A stretch of 62,670 bases of DNA from Photorhabdus khanii NC19 (GTDB lineage Bacteria; Pseudomonadota; Gammaproteobacteria; Enterobacterales; Enterobacteriaceae): positions 1 to 62,670 of the forward strand of contig NZ_AYSJ01000011.1 of assembly GCF_000517265.1 (NCBI RefSeq), given 5' to 3'. The notes beneath the pieces were generated by a model. The model had not been told where the DNA came from, did no database searches, and saw only the letters and a list, made by a program, of their open reading frames with translations. Made by a program: the position numbers and the translations under genes. Below are positions 21,617 to 35,251 of the stretch, piece by piece. Position 1 is the first letter of the stretch, and every line of letters begins with the position of its first letter.

Positions 21617-22813
21617 ATGCGAAATTACATTTTTCTATTACTTAGTTTGGTGCTTTTCGGGCCACTAGGTATCGATCTATTTTTACCTACTATTCCCGCC
21701 ATTGCTGAAGATTTTCAGGTTAATAATGAGGTCATTCAGTCGACTATCTCTTTATTTCTGCTAATCATGGGACTGGGGCAATTAATCGCCGGACCATTGG
21801 TGGACAAATTTGGCCGTCGACCGGTTGCCTTAATGGGGATCATTTTGTATATCATTGGCTCTATGATCGCAGCACTTTCAACCAATTCCGAAATTTTTGT
21901 CGCGGCACGGATCATTCAAGGATGTGCTGTTTGCTGTACCAGTGTCGTCTGCATCAGCGGTGTACGCGACCGCCTGAATGGTGACGAGGCAGCTAAAGCC
22001 TACGGTTTTCTTAACAGTACACTGAATATTGTTCCTGCTCTCGCTCCATTGCTCGGTGGTCTTTTAGCTGAACTGTTTGACTGGCGGGCACCATTCTGGT
22101 TTTTGGTCTGCTACTCCGTTATTGTGCTGCTTATCATTGCCATTTGGCTGCCAGAAACGCGCCCCGCAAACACTAAACCAATTCATGGACTCCCGCTGAA
22201 ACAGTATTATCAAATTCTCAGTAATGCCCGGTTTATGCATTTTGCACTGGTTAACGCTGGTATCATGGCAATAATGATTACTTATGTTTCATTTGCACCA
22301 ACAGTGTTAATGACCGAAGGCCATATCTCACCACTCGTATTTTCATTGATTTTTGGTGGCAACGGACTCTGGACTATGATCGCCTTCCTGATCGCTAATA
22401 AAGTCCTTCATCGAACGGGTCGCCCTTTCTGCTTGCTGTTTGGGGCAATTCTGATGGCACTGGGCTGCCTATCTCTGTTCTCAGGAATGCATCTGCTGCC
22501 AAACGTAGCCAGCCAACACTGGCTAAGTTATATGTTACCGGTTGCTTTCGCTTGTGCTGGTTTAGCGTTTGTGATGGGGCCCGCGACCAGTTACGCTCTG
22601 GAACCTTATTCTGAAGAAGCAGGTGTCGCTTCCGCATTGATAGGGTTCATCCAGATGGCGGTTGGCTCCATTATCTCACTGGGCGCTATGGCATTACCAT
22701 TTCCGCCCAAACAATCATTGATGCTGGTGATGCTACTAGGTACCGCGCTAACCTTGTCAGCACACTTACTTAGTCGCAGCCTGAAAGGACGGATTGTCTC
22801 GCTAAAATCTTAA
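21617..22813 (+). CDS. Bcr/CflA-type MFS multidrug exporter
   Basis: 398 aa, about 12 membrane segments. The start (LFLPTIPAIAEDF at about residues 21-33), GPLVDKFGRRPVAL (about 66-79) and the antiporter motif region GCAVCCTSVVCISGVRDR are characteristic of DHA1 drug:H+ antiporters of the Bcr/CflA group. It is a single gene, divergent from the aminotransferase set and convergent with malT. Substrate not predictable; self-protection or export of a secondary metabolite is possible but not shown. The ribosome-binding site is weak. Confidence 0.88.
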   Translation: MRNYIFLLLSLVLFGPLGIDLFLPTIPAIAEDFQVNNEVIQSTISLFLLIMGLGQLIAGPLVDKFGRRPVALMGIILYIIGSMIAALSTNSEIFVAARIIQGCAVCCTSVVCISGVRDRLNGDEAAKAYGFLNSTLNIVPALAPLLGGLLAELFDWRAPFWFLVCYSVIVLLIIAIWLPETRPANTKPIHGLPLKQYYQILSNARFMHFALVNAGIMAIMITYVSFAPTVLMTEGHISPLVFSLIFGGNGLWTMIAFLIANKVLHRTGRPFCLLFGAILMALGCLSLFSGMHLLPNVASQHWLSYMLPVAFACAGLAFVMGPATSYALEPYSEEAGVASALIGFIQMAVGSIISLGAMALPFPPKQSLMLVMLLGTALTLSAHLLSRSLKGRIVSLKS

Positions 22814-22828
22814 AATCTGTCACGCAAA

Positions 22829-22862
22829 GCCATTGTTCAGTATCACTGATCAGAACAATGGC
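22829..22862. terminator. Convergent terminator-like palindrome (exporter / malT)
   Basis: GCCATTGTTC (22829-22838) and GAACAATGGC (22853-22862) form a perfect 10-bp stem with a 14-nt partly paired loop between the two convergent genes. U tracts are poor, so efficiency is uncertain. Confidence 0.7.
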
Positions 22863-22876
22863 TTGCTCACCGGAAG

Positions 22877-26014
<3,138 letters not shown>

Positions 26015-28423
26015 ATGCAACAGACCAGATTAGATAAAGCCCAGTTTCAAGCTGCGCTGACGCGTCAATGGCAGCGCTTTGGCCTCGGATCAGCCCAGGA
26101 AATGACTCAGCATCAGTGGTGGCAAGCCGTCAGTGCGGCCCTGTCAGAACTACTGCCCTCAAGCCCTGAGATCACTGCTCCTTCCGACCAACAACAACGC
26201 CATGTGAACTATATCTCTATGGAGTTTCTGATTGGCCGTTTGACTGCAAACAATCTGCTTAACCTTGGCTGGTATGAAGACGTTCAGACTTACCTGGCAG
26301 AAGAAAATATCATTCTGAGCGATCTGCTGGAACAAGAAACGGATCCCGCATTAGGCAACGGTGGACTCGGACGGCTTGCCGCCTGTTTTCTCGACTCTAT
26401 GGCAACCGTTGGCCAATCAGCAATCGGCTACGGTCTGAATTATCAATATGGCTTGTTCCGCCAGTCTTTTCAGCAGGGGCAGCAAATTGAAAAGCCGGAC
26501 AATTGGGGGCGTGAATCCTACCCTTGGTTCCGCCACAATGCTCAGTTGGATGTTGAAGTTAATTTTGGTGGCGAAGTCTTAATGACAGACGATGGGCGCG
26601 AAACCTGGGCACCTGAATTTACATTGATTGGGGAAGCCTGGGATCTACCGGTTATTGGTTATCACAACGGTGTTACCCAACCACTGCGCCTGTGGCAAGC
26701 AACACATGCTGATCCATTTGATCTCGACAAATTCAACAACGGTCAATTCCTGGCAGCAGAACAGCAAGGTGTTGAAGCAGATAAGCTGACGAAAGTTCTC
26801 TATCCGAATGATAACCATCAGGAAGGCAAACGCCTGCGCCTGATGCAACAATATTTCCAATGCGCCTGTTCTGTGGCGGATATCCTGCGTCACCATCATC
26901 TGGCGGGACGCAAAATAGAAGATCTGCCAAAGTATGAAGTTATCCAGCTTAACGATACCCACCCAACGATTGCCATTCCTGAAATGATGCGCATTCTGCT
27001 GGATAAACACCAAATGAGCTGGGAAGCAGCATGGGAGATAACCAGCCATACTTTCGCCTATACTAACCACACGCTGATGCCGGAAGGGCTGGAATGCTGG
27101 GATGAACATCTGGTTAGCCACCTGTTGCCACGCCATTACAACATCATTCAAGAAATTAACCGCCGTTTCAAAAATCTGGTGGAGAAAACCTGGCCGGGCG
27201 ATCAAGCCGTATGGGAAAAATTGGCGGTACATTATAACCATCAGGTGCGGATGGCGAACCTTTGCGTCGTCGCCGGCTTTGCCGTGAACGGGGTAGCGGC
27301 GCTGCACTCAGAACTGATCGTTAAGGATCTTTTCCCAGAATATCATCAACTGTGGCCGAACAAATTCCATAACGTGACGAACGGTGTTACCCCGCGTCGT
27401 TGGATCAAACAGTGTAACCCAGCCTTGTCAGGGTTGATCGACCGGACGCTTAACCGTGAATGGATTAACGATCTTAATGCACTTAAAGAGCTTGAACCCT
27501 ATGCAGATGACGCTGCTTTCTGCGAGGAGTATCGGGCGGTCAAACAGGGCAACAAAATCCTCCTGTCCAATTATGTGAATAAAGTAATGGGGCTTAAGCT
27601 GGATCCAAACGCCATTTTCGATGTACACATTAAGCGCCTGCACGAATATAAGCGTCAGCATCTGGACCTGCTACACATCCTGTCGCTCTATAAGCAAATT
27701 CAGGAAAATCCGGCGCTGGATATCGTTCCACGCGTATTCCTGTTTGGTGCGAAAGCAGCACCAGGTTACTATCTGGCAAAAAACATTATCTCTGCGATCA
27801 ATCAAGCCGCTGAAAAGATCAATAATGATCCTATTGTTCGTGATCGCATCAAGATCGCGTTTATCCCCGATTACAAAGTTTCTGTCGCAGAGCTTATGAT
27901 CCCGGCTGCCGATGTTTCAGAACAAATCTCCACTGCCGGTAAGGAAGCTTCCGGTACAGGAAACATGAAACTCGCACTAAATGGCGCACTGACTATCGGA
28001 ACATTAGACGGAGCGAATGTCGAAATTGCCGAGCAAGTGGGAGACGACAACATTTTCATCTTCGGACACACCGTCGAAGAAGTGAAAGCTTTGAAAGCTG
28101 CCGGTTATGATCCATTGACGTTACTCAAGGAAGATAAACATCTGGACAACATACTCAAGGCACTGGCCAGCGGCGAATTCAGCTACAGTGATAAGCGGGC
28201 ATTTGACATGCTGCTGCACAGCTTGATTGAAGGTGGAGACCCTTATCTGGTACTGGCTGATTTTGCCTCCTATTGCAATGCCCATAAGCGGATCGATGCC
28301 TTGTACCGTGATACTCAAGGCTGGACACGCAGCGCCATTCTGAATACCGCCCGAATGGGCATGTTCAGCTCTGACCGGACAATCCGGGATTATCAACAAC
28401 GTATCTGGCAAGCAAAGAGATAA
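26015..28423 (+). CDS. malP: Maltodextrin phosphorylase
   Basis: MalP phosphorolyses maltodextrins to glucose-1-phosphate. The 802-aa GT35 enzyme shows [17 protein letters not shown] near residue 115, [16 protein letters not shown] near 310 and the PLP-lysine region [20 protein letters not shown] near 645. Length fits E. coli MalP (797). It is followed 9 bp later by malQ, together forming the cytoplasmic maltodextrin-degrading operon activated by MalT. Confidence 0.97.
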   Translation: MQQTRLDKAQFQAALTRQWQRFGLGSAQEMTQHQWWQAVSAALSELLPSSPEITAPSDQQQRHVNYISMEFLIGRLTANNLLNLGWYEDVQTYLAEENIILSDLLEQETDPALGNGGLGRLAACFLDSMATVGQSAIGYGLNYQYGLFRQSFQQGQQIEKPDNWGRESYPWFRHNAQLDVEVNFGGEVLMTDDGRETWAPEFTLIGEAWDLPVIGYHNGVTQPLRLWQATHADPFDLDKFNNGQFLAAEQQGVEADKLTKVLYPNDNHQEGKRLRLMQQYFQCACSVADILRHHHLAGRKIEDLPKYEVIQLNDTHPTIAIPEMMRILLDKHQMSWEAAWEITSHTFAYTNHTLMPEGLECWDEHLVSHLLPRHYNIIQEINRRFKNLVEKTWPGDQAVWEKLAVHYNHQVRMANLCVVAGFAVNGVAALHSELIVKDLFPEYHQLWPNKFHNVTNGVTPRRWIKQCNPALSGLIDRTLNREWINDLNALKELEPYADDAAFCEEYRAVKQGNKILLSNYVNKVMGLKLDPNAIFDVHIKRLHEYKRQHLDLLHILSLYKQIQENPALDIVPRVFLFGAKAAPGYYLAKNIISAINQAAEKINNDPIVRDRIKIAFIPDYKVSVAELMIPAADVSEQISTAGKEASGTGNMKLALNGALTIGTLDGANVEIAEQVGDDNIFIFGHTVEEVKALKAAGYDPLTLLKEDKHLDNILKALASGEFSYSDKRAFDMLLHSLIEGGDPYLVLADFASYCNAHKRIDALYRDTQGWTRSAILNTARMGMFSSDRTIRDYQQRIWQAKR

Positions 28424-28432
28424 GGAAAAATC

Positions 28433-30520
28433 ATGGAGGATAAGAGCCTCGATCATTTAGCGACCGAGGCTGGCATTGTTGCCAGCTATATCAATGCTTA
28501 TGGAAAACCACAGGCGATTCCCGCAGACACCAGGCACCGCCTGTTAGATGCCATAAATGTAAACAAACCGGCCAACGAGCCGGTTTCCCCCGTACCGATA
28601 GTAAAAGTTTTTACTCAAGGGCAGCACTTCACTATCACCCTGAAAGACGACAGGAACTACCAATGGCAGATACGGACAGAACAAGGAGAAGAATTTCAGG
28701 GACATGGCAGCCATCAACTGACTTTTCCTGATACCCTTGCTCAGGGATACCATCACCTTACTCTGACGCAAGGCAGCCAATGCTGGTCTATACAAATTAT
28801 AGTCGCGCCCAAACGCTGCTATGAGCCAAATGCGCTGTTAAAGGGGGAAAAACTTTGGGGTGCCTGTGTACAGCTCTATACACTGCGTTCAGAAAACAAT
28901 TGGGGAATCGGAGATTTTGGCGATCTGAAATACATGCTGAAAGAGATGGCGGCACGCGGGGGTTCCTTTATCGGATTGAATCCATTGCATGCGCTGCATC
29001 CAGCTATGCCAGAAAGCGCCAGTCCCTATAGCCCCTCTTCACGCAACTGGCTTAATGTGATTTACATTGATGTTAATCAGATTGAAGATTTCAAACACAG
29101 TGAAGAAGCGCAGAAGTGGTGGCAAACTCAGACGACTCAGCGCATGTTACAACATGCCCGCAGCACAAAATGGGTGGATTACACCACAGTCATGGCGTTG
29201 AAAATGGCAGCACTGCGTCTGGCATATCAACAGTTCAATACCCGTTCAGAAGCTGACTCCCAACAGGTCTCTTTTCGCCAATTCGTCATTCAAGGTGGTG
29301 AAGGCCTCTACTATCAAGCCGTCTATGACGCCCTGCACTGTTTGCTATACGCTAAAAATAACAGCTGTTGGGGCTGGCCTGTATGGCCGGAAGAATATAG
29401 CGATCCACACGGCGAAGCCGTACAAACATTTTGCCAGTCTCACCCGCAAGAAGTGGAATTCTTCCTCTGGCTACAGTGGCTGGCCCATACTCAACTTGCA
29501 GACTGCTTTGCACAAAGTCAAGCCAGTGAAATGCCGATTGGGCTTTACCGAGATTTAGCCGTTGGCGTAGCCGAAGGAGGATCGGAAACCTGGTGCAACC
29601 GGGCTGTCTACTGCACCAAAGCATCAGTGGGAGCGCCACCGGATGCCCTGGGGCCATTGGGTCAAAACTGGGGCCTGCCACCAATGAATCCTCATGTTTT
29701 ACAAACCCAGGCTTACCAACCATTCATTGAGCTGCTGCGCACAAATATGACCTATTGCGGCGCCCTACGCATTGACCACGTTATGTCGATGCTCAGGCTC
29801 TGGTGGATCCCCTATGGCGAAACCGCCGACAAAGGGGCATATGTACACTACCCAGTTGATGATCTGCTGGCAATTCTGGCACTGGAAAGTCAACGTCATC
29901 GATGCCTGGTCATTGGTGAAGACTTGGGTATCGTGCCGGAAGAAATTGTGAGCAAACTGCGCGACAGCGGTGTCTATTCTTATAAAGTGCTCTACTTTGA
30001 GCGTAATGGACAGGGAGAAGTCCGTGCACCGAATGATTACCCAGTACAAGCAATGGCAACGATAACCACCCATGATCTGCCTACTTTGCGCGGATTCTGG
30101 CAAAGTGCCGATTTGACACTTGGGGAATCACTCAAGCTATATCCTGATAAAGATCTTCTTCAAAGGCTATATACCGAACGTCAGGCAAGCAAACAAGAGT
30201 TATTAGAGGGATTGCATCGCTACGGCTGTATTCCGGAACATATCGGCCACACTGCGAAAGAGGTGGCAATGTCACCCGAGATAAACCAGGGATTACATCG
30301 CTATATTGCCCACAGCACCTGCGCACTGCTGGGACTGCAACCCGAAGACTGGCTGGATATGGATAAACCCGTCAATATTCCAGGTACTACAATGGAATAT
30401 CCCAACTGGCGACGTAAATTAAATACCACACTGGAAACGATGTTCAGTGATGATCATGTAAACCAATTACTGAATGATTTGAATACATGTCGTAAAAAAG
30501 CAGGGGCAGCCGAGAACTGA
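28433..30520 (+). CDS. malQ: 4-alpha-glucanotransferase (amylomaltase)
   Basis: MalQ transfers glucan chains between maltodextrins, releasing glucose. The 695-aa GH77 protein has the catalytic regions ALRIDHVMSM (nucleophile Asp), VIGEDLGIVPEE (acid/base Glu) and TITTHDLPTLRGFW (transition-state Asp). N-terminus MEDKSLDHLATEAGI is as in enterobacterial MalQ. Second gene of malPQ. The end is not followed by a clear terminator; a palindromic repeat sits about 75 bp downstream. Confidence 0.97.
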   Translation: MEDKSLDHLATEAGIVASYINAYGKPQAIPADTRHRLLDAINVNKPANEPVSPVPIVKVFTQGQHFTITLKDDRNYQWQIRTEQGEEFQGHGSHQLTFPDTLAQGYHHLTLTQGSQCWSIQIIVAPKRCYEPNALLKGEKLWGACVQLYTLRSENNWGIGDFGDLKYMLKEMAARGGSFIGLNPLHALHPAMPESASPYSPSSRNWLNVIYIDVNQIEDFKHSEEAQKWWQTQTTQRMLQHARSTKWVDYTTVMALKMAALRLAYQQFNTRSEADSQQVSFRQFVIQGGEGLYYQAVYDALHCLLYAKNNSCWGWPVWPEEYSDPHGEAVQTFCQSHPQEVEFFLWLQWLAHTQLADCFAQSQASEMPIGLYRDLAVGVAEGGSETWCNRAVYCTKASVGAPPDALGPLGQNWGLPPMNPHVLQTQAYQPFIELLRTNMTYCGALRIDHVMSMLRLWWIPYGETADKGAYVHYPVDDLLAILALESQRHRCLVIGEDLGIVPEEIVSKLRDSGVYSYKVLYFERNGQGEVRAPNDYPVQAMATITTHDLPTLRGFWQSADLTLGESLKLYPDKDLLQRLYTERQASKQELLEGLHRYGCIPEHIGHTAKEVAMSPEINQGLHRYIAHSTCALLGLQPEDWLDMDKPVNIPGTTMEYPNWRRKLNTTLETMFSDDHVNQLLNDLNTCRKKAGAAEN

Positions 30521-30594
30521 ACACCGTAACATCAGGTTCTCCTCTGAAAGTGCGATCTTTTCCCATTTAATAACTTAATGAAATTATGATTTTC

Positions 30595-30637
30595 AAGGAT
30601 GGTTTATAATCTAAACCATCCTTAAGATTGCTGACTT
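30595..30637. repeat. Palindromic repeat, left copy
   Basis: AAGGATGGTTTA (30595-30606) and TAAACCATCCTT (30612-30623) form a perfect 12-bp palindrome around TAATC, followed by AGATTGCTGAC. The same composite unit occurs in inverted orientation at about 32057-32099. The two copies bracket the YefM-YoeB genes. It might also act as a terminator for malPQ. Confidence 0.8.
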
Positions 30638-30718
30638 TTGGCTCCTCGACTATCACTGCTGAGTTTTCACCAAAACATTTTCTGATATCGCACAGCAAGG
30701 AGCATCAATAAGGTTTTA

Positions 30719-30973
30719 TTAATAGTGATAGCGGCATTGCACAATAATGATTGTTTCGTCTGTCACCTTGTAAACTAGGCGATGTTTTCGATCAATCCGC
30801 CTGGACCAATATCCCGACCAATTATGCTTTACTGGTTCTGGACCACCAAGACCACCAAAGGGCTGCCGTTTAACATCTTTAATTAGCGTATTTACGCGCT
30901 TTAGGGTTTTTTTATCGGTTTGTTGCCAATGCAGATAATCCTCCCATGCCATTTCCGCCCAAGATAAAATCAT
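30719..30973 (-). CDS. yoeB: YoeB/Txe-family mRNA endonuclease toxin
   Basis: 84-aa RelE-fold toxin that cleaves mRNA on the ribosome. Diagnostic features are MAWEDYLHWQ at the N-terminus, QPFGGLGGPEPVKHN in the middle, WSRRID..HRLVYKV, and the C-terminal QCRYHY with the catalytic His and Tyr. Length and ending match YoeB. It overlaps the yefM stop by 4 bp (ATGA), the standard coupled arrangement. Confidence 0.93.
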   Translation of the reverse strand: MILSWAEMAWEDYLHWQQTDKKTLKRVNTLIKDVKRQPFGGLGGPEPVKHNWSGYWSRRIDRKHRLVYKVTDETIIIVQCRYHY

Positions 30974-31224
30974 TCTTCCAATAACCCTTTCTCAACGGTT
31001 TTACCGGCCTCCACTTCCACGATAGCTTGGTTCAAACGAACAGCATTTTTGGGGCTGGCCATCAAGTAGGCCGTCTCTTCGTAAGACTGGAAATCTTCCA
31101 GGCTAATAACGACTGCTGGTTTACCGTTCTGGCGAGTGATGATAACGGGCTTGTGGTCATCATTCACTTTATCCAAGGTTCTGGCCAAGTTAGCCCGGAA
31201 TGCTGAATAACTCATCGTATTCAT
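30970..31224 (-). CDS. yefM: YefM-family antitoxin
   Basis: 84-aa Phd/YefM antitoxin: an N-terminal DNA-binding part (MSYSAFRANLARTLDKV, then PVIITRQNGKPAVVISLEDF) and an acidic toxin-wrapping C-terminus. I chose the ATG at 31224 (MNTMSYSAF) because GAGG lies 8 nt before it; an ATG at 31230 and a longer frame to 31260 are less well placed. The antitoxin precedes the toxin and should autoregulate the pair. Confidence 0.92.
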   Translation of the reverse strand: MNTMSYSAFRANLARTLDKVNDDHKPVIITRQNGKPAVVISLEDFQSYEETAYLMASPKNAVRLNQAIVEVEAGKTVEKGLLEE

Positions 31225-31256
31225 AGTCATTACCTCACAATGTTGTACCCATAACT

Positions 31257-31289
31257 GCACTTGTGCAAATATGAGTACGCAAGTGTTGC
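31257..31289 (-). promoter_or_regulatory. Candidate YefM-YoeB operator
   Basis: Two short palindromes, GCAC-TT-GTGC and GCAA-GTG-TTGC, lie 33-65 bp before the yefM start. YefM-YoeB autoregulates at paired palindromes, but the family core TGTACA is not present, so this is tentative. Confidence 0.3.
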
Positions 31290-32056
31290 GCTAACAATAT
31301 TTCTGTATACCATCAGGGCTGGCTTCCTCATTTTAGAGACGAAATCATATCTGGATAAATTATAAATAAAGTGGAATCCCACCTTGGGCGCTAAAAAGGG
31401 TAAAAACAATTGCTAAAACCTTATACCGATTAAAACCAAAAGTTAAAAAAATGACGTTTAATAACAGTTCAAAACCTACCCATCATAAAACTATCAGTGA
31501 AAAATGAAAACTTTATTAATGCTCATCTCTCTGGAAAAAAGATAAATAAGAATATGAATAACTTAATCATAAAATCTATTTTACCAAAGAAACCGACTTT
31601 AATAATGTTTTCAACTGACAATAAACTTTGTCATAAATAAATTACAGTCTCTAAGCAAATGATTTAACAGAATATAAATCGGATTACTTACAGTACTATT
31701 ATTTTGCAATTTATTATGTAAAACTGCAATGCCTTAAATACGCCAGATTAAACTTGCTTTACACTGCTTTAATCAATCTGGTCTGCGATTTGATTTAAAC
31801 CATACCTCTTTTTATGCCTTTAATGTGATTTAACGCTAAAATCAATTCATACCGTTACTTTCCAAAATATTTTCGCGCTCTGTTAACGCTTAAATATCTG
31901 CCCAACTGTTATCACCTTTCTGGCTGATTAATCTGCCAAACCTTTTATCATCGTTGATGCAATAAACTGTTATTAGATAAGAGAAAACTAATCAGCCGAC
32001 AACACGCTATCTGAAATTCTCAGTGAAACGAAAACACCTATTTTTAAAAATGGTTT

Positions 32057-32099
32057 TGTCAGCAATCTAAAAGATGGCTTATAATCTAAACCATCCTTT
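32057..32099. repeat. Palindromic repeat, right (inverted) copy
   Basis: The unit GTCAGCAATCT, then AAAGATGGCTTA-TAATC-TAAACCATCCTTT, is the reverse-complement counterpart of the repeat at 30595-30637, with a few changes in the first palindrome arm. The palindrome arms have two mismatches here, versus perfect in the left copy. Confidence 0.78.
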
Positions 32100-32266
32100 C
32101 TCAATCGATTTTGTCTGGACCTTGGTCAGACCTGCTGTTTACTGCAAAAAATGTCTAATAAAATAACCTAACATTAGGATAGGCAATCATTTACTAAATA
32201 AGCTAGGATCTTTACCCATAAAATACCAAATTAATCTTACTAATCCATTCTAATTAAGAAGGCATT

Positions 32267-34282
32267 ATGTGGTTTCCCAGATTTAAACAGGCTTTTATCG
32301 CTCTTTTACTTCCCTGGCTGCTGGCTGTATCAATACAAATGGCGGGAAGAATCTATCTTCTCCTCACTTATGGCAGCCATCAGCTCCTTGCTGACTCTAT
32401 TCAAGATGTAGAACGAATGTTCTGGATTGGCGGGCTGTTTGATATCCGTATTGCCAGTCTGCTATTTGTTCCCTGTCTGCTGATTGCCGGCTTATTTGCC
32501 ATTCACAAAAACAGTTTCAGCCTATGGCAGCGTTGCTATCCGTGGCTGGCTGCAATACTCAATACACTGGTCGGGGCTTTAACTGTAAGCAATGTTTATT
32601 ACTATGCCACTTATGAACGGTCGATTGATATTTTCATCTTCGGTTTGGTGGAAGATGATACGAAAGCCGTGTTACATACTCTGTGGAATGACTATCCCAT
32701 TATCCGTGGCTTACTGTGCTTAGTTCTGTTTACCGCTTTCGTCTTCTGGCTTTGTCTCCGCTGGCAACGCCACCTTACCTTACGTACAGCACGCAAAACC
32801 AGTTTGCCAATTTCTGCTATAGCGACACTGGCTATTTTGGCTATCTGCTTCGTTGGAATGCGCGGCTCCATAGGGACCTTTCCACTGCGTCAGTCCAATA
32901 CACAAGTTTCAGAAGTTAAGATACTTAATATGCTGACACCTAATGGTCCAATGGCATTGAACTGGGCCTTTAATGATCATGACAAAAACAGCTATTTCCC
33001 AGAAGCAACGGATGAGCAAGGTAGCAAGCTATTAAGCCAATTTCTGGATAATCCAACGCCGGCTAGTCTGTCGCCGTTTATGGCTAAAACCGCCGACAAT
33101 CCTGTCGCTCAGAAAAAACCACCCCATGTAATATTTAACGTGATGGAAAGCATGGGCTATCACCTGCAAAGCCTGGATCGTCCAAACCTTGATGTTTTTG
33201 GCGCCCTGCGTCAGCACTGGCAAAACGATTGGCGTTTTGAACGTTTTGTTTCTGAAGGGGACGGCACTATTGACAGTTTGAGCCGCTTCCTGGTCCGTAG
33301 CCCGAACAGTGCAATCAGCCAATCCACTGCCCAAAATCTCGATTTCACCAGCAATATGTTTAAACCCTATCTGGCGAATGGTTACAAGATTATCTTCGTT
33401 ACATCCGGTAACGGAGCATGGCGTAATTTGAATCAGTTCCTGCCAAATCTGGGCGTCAGTGAATTTATCGATCAGAATGGGCTGAAAAAACGCTACCCGG
33501 AAGCCAAATTCGGTACTTGGGGTGTACCTGACGAGTTTATGTTCCGTTATATTGAAGAACGCCTGACTCAGGCAGAGAAGAACGGAGAACATGTTCTGAT
33601 TCTGTCATTGTCTACTACCCATCACCCACCGTATAAGTCACCAAAAGGCTATCAGAAAACCGACATTAAGCTAAACGATGCAGAGAAACAACGCCTAAGC
33701 CATCTGGCTAGCGGTGATGAGTTACAAGAGGTCTTCCATACTCTGCGTTATACCAACGATCAGTTGGGGCAGTTTATCAGTTGGGTAAAATCTCAGTCAC
33801 TGGCTTCCCATACTATTATTGCAGCAACCGGTGACCATAATATGCGGGGTATCAGTTATCCAGATGCCCATGAACTGGCAATTGGTCACGGCGTACCACT
33901 TTATCTCTACGTGCCGCCTGATTATCGCTATAACACGACTTTTGATGCGACCAGAGTCGGCAGCCATAAAGATATCTGGCCAACTCTCTATCATTTAAGC
34001 CTATCAAATACGACTTATTACCGTACCGGCTGTAATTTGCTGACTGAACATCTGGACCCTATCTGGTGTCAGGGATATAACCCGGAAGTGACTATTACAC
34101 CGCAAGGGGCCTATATCATGATAGGCAAAGGTGAATTTCGACCGTGGGCAAATCAAACGGGATTATTATTAGGTGAACCACAGCCAATGACAGCAGAGCA
34201 GACTAAACAGTTTCATCGCTGGCAGGTATTTACTGATTTACTGTCATGGCAGTTAAACCGTCAAGTTCACCACCAGCAATAA
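32267..34282 (+). CDS. LtaS-type sulfatase-superfamily membrane enzyme (phosphoglycerol-transferase-like)
   Basis: 671 aa with about five N-terminal membrane helices (residues 8-200) and a large periplasmic alkaline-phosphatase-fold domain (about 280-620). Metal and catalytic motifs fit LtaS/OpgB/EptA-like enzymes: NVMESMG (metal Glu), EGDGTIDSLSRFL (candidate nucleophile Thr), LSLSTTHHPPY and ATGDHN (metal Asp-His). The family transfers phosphoglycerol or phosphoethanolamine onto envelope polymers. It is a lone gene ending at a long convergent terminator with malG. Which substrate it uses in this Gram-negative cannot be told from sequence. Confidence 0.82.
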   Translation: MWFPRFKQAFIALLLPWLLAVSIQMAGRIYLLLTYGSHQLLADSIQDVERMFWIGGLFDIRIASLLFVPCLLIAGLFAIHKNSFSLWQRCYPWLAAILNTLVGALTVSNVYYYATYERSIDIFIFGLVEDDTKAVLHTLWNDYPIIRGLLCLVLFTAFVFWLCLRWQRHLTLRTARKTSLPISAIATLAILAICFVGMRGSIGTFPLRQSNTQVSEVKILNMLTPNGPMALNWAFNDHDKNSYFPEATDEQGSKLLSQFLDNPTPASLSPFMAKTADNPVAQKKPPHVIFNVMESMGYHLQSLDRPNLDVFGALRQHWQNDWRFERFVSEGDGTIDSLSRFLVRSPNSAISQSTAQNLDFTSNMFKPYLANGYKIIFVTSGNGAWRNLNQFLPNLGVSEFIDQNGLKKRYPEAKFGTWGVPDEFMFRYIEERLTQAEKNGEHVLILSLSTTHHPPYKSPKGYQKTDIKLNDAEKQRLSHLASGDELQEVFHTLRYTNDQLGQFISWVKSQSLASHTIIAATGDHNMRGISYPDAHELAIGHGVPLYLYVPPDYRYNTTFDATRVGSHKDIWPTLYHLSLSNTTYYRTGCNLLTEHLDPIWCQGYNPEVTITPQGAYIMIGKGEFRPWANQTGLLLGEPQPMTAEQTKQFHRWQVFTDLLSWQLNRQVHHQQ

Positions 34283-34293
34283 TTGATACTTCC

Positions 34294-34331
34294 GTGAATC
34301 CCTTTAATCTCAATCTATTAAAGGGATTCAC
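34294..34331. terminator. Convergent bidirectional terminator (LtaS-like / malG)
   Basis: GTGAATCCCTTTAAT (34294-34308) and ATTAAAGGGATTCAC (34317-34331) form a perfect 15-bp stem with an 8-nt loop between the two convergent stops. Confidence 0.85.
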
Positions 34332-34348
34332 ACTGATAAGTGTCACAA

Positions 34349-35239
34349 TCAGCCTTTTACTCCCCCAGCGGTCAAACCACTAACCAACCAGCGCTGAGCA
34401 ACCAAGAAAACAATGGTAATCGGGAGTGCCGAGAGCACAGCGGCGGCGGCAAAATCTCCCCAAAGATAGTTTTGTGGATTAAGGTACTGCTGCATGCCCA
34501 CAGCCAGAGTGTAATTATTCACATCCCGCAGCAGCAGTGAAGCAACAGGCACTTCCGTAATCACGCCAATAAAGGAAAGAATGAACACCACGGCCAAAAT
34601 CGGTACAGAGAGCGGTAACAAGACCATACGAAAAGCCTGCCACGGTGTCGCGCCATCAAGCGCAGCAGCCTCTTCCAGAGAGCCGTCAATGGTTTCAAAA
34701 TAACCTTTAATCGTCCAGACATGCAACGCAATGCCCCCCAGATAGGCAAAGATAACGCCGCCGTGAGTATTGAGGCCGATAAACGGTATATACTCCCCCA
34801 ATCGGTCAAACAAGGCATATAACGCCACTAAGGAAAGAACTGCCGGGAACATCTGAAAAATCAACATACCTTTCAGCAAGGTGGTTTTACCGCGAAAACG
34901 CATACGGGCAAAAGCATAAGCACAGGTGGTTGATAACGTAACGATACCTACAGCGGTAATAAAGGCAACCTTCACAGAGTTCCAAAGCCATAGCATAACC
35001 GGGAAAGGTGGTGGAGTAACACGACCATCCGATGAGACCACGCTGTAGCCAAGCGCCAATTTCCAGTGCTCCCAAGAAATATTTTCTGGGATCAAACTAC
35101 CCGTGGCAAAATTCCCCGGCCGCAGGGAGATGGTAATAACCATCAACATCGGGAATAAAATCATGGCAATAAAGGTTAACATCAGCAAATGCGTCGCCCA
35201 CAAACGCCATTTCTGTGATTTGGGTTGAACCATCGCCAT
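34349..35239 (-). CDS. malG: Maltose ABC transporter permease MalG
   Basis: 296 aa inner-membrane permease, start [11 protein letters not shown] as in E. coli, six predicted TM helices, and the EAA loop [22 protein letters not shown] that docks to MalK near residue 190. The C-terminus ends GLTAGGVKG, the tail that reaches into the MalF substrate path. Last of malEFG, 12 bp after malF. Confidence 0.97.
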   Translation of the reverse strand: MAMVQPKSQKWRLWATHLLMLTFIAMILFPMLMVITISLRPGNFATGSLIPENISWEHWKLALGYSVVSSDGRVTPPPFPVMLWLWNSVKVAFITAVGIVTLSTTCAYAFARMRFRGKTTLLKGMLIFQMFPAVLSLVALYALFDRLGEYIPFIGLNTHGGVIFAYLGGIALHVWTIKGYFETIDGSLEEAAALDGATPWQAFRMVLLPLSVPILAVVFILSFIGVITEVPVASLLLRDVNNYTLAVGMQQYLNPQNYLWGDFAAAAVLSALPITIVFLVAQRWLVSGLTAGGVKG

Positions 35240-35251
35240 TGCATTCCCTCC

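Larger units (their letters stand above)
31225..32266. other. Long AT-rich spacer upstream of yefM and the LtaS-like gene
   Basis: About 1.04 kb without a supported gene. Near yefM there are two small palindromes, GCACTTGTGC (31257-31266) and GCAAGTGTTGC (31279-31289), possible autoregulation operators. Further on is only AT-rich sequence, then the right copy of the palindromic repeat (about 32057-32099) and the upstream region of the LtaS-like gene. I see no decayed gene. Confidence 0.5.

Noticed and set aside
26645-27307. 220-codon antisense frame inside malP
   Set aside because: Opposite strand of a well-conserved gene, no start signal, composition of a shadow frame.
33032-33592. 186-codon antisense frame inside the LtaS-like gene
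   Set aside because: Shadow of the conserved sulfatase-domain coding sequence; no independent evidence.
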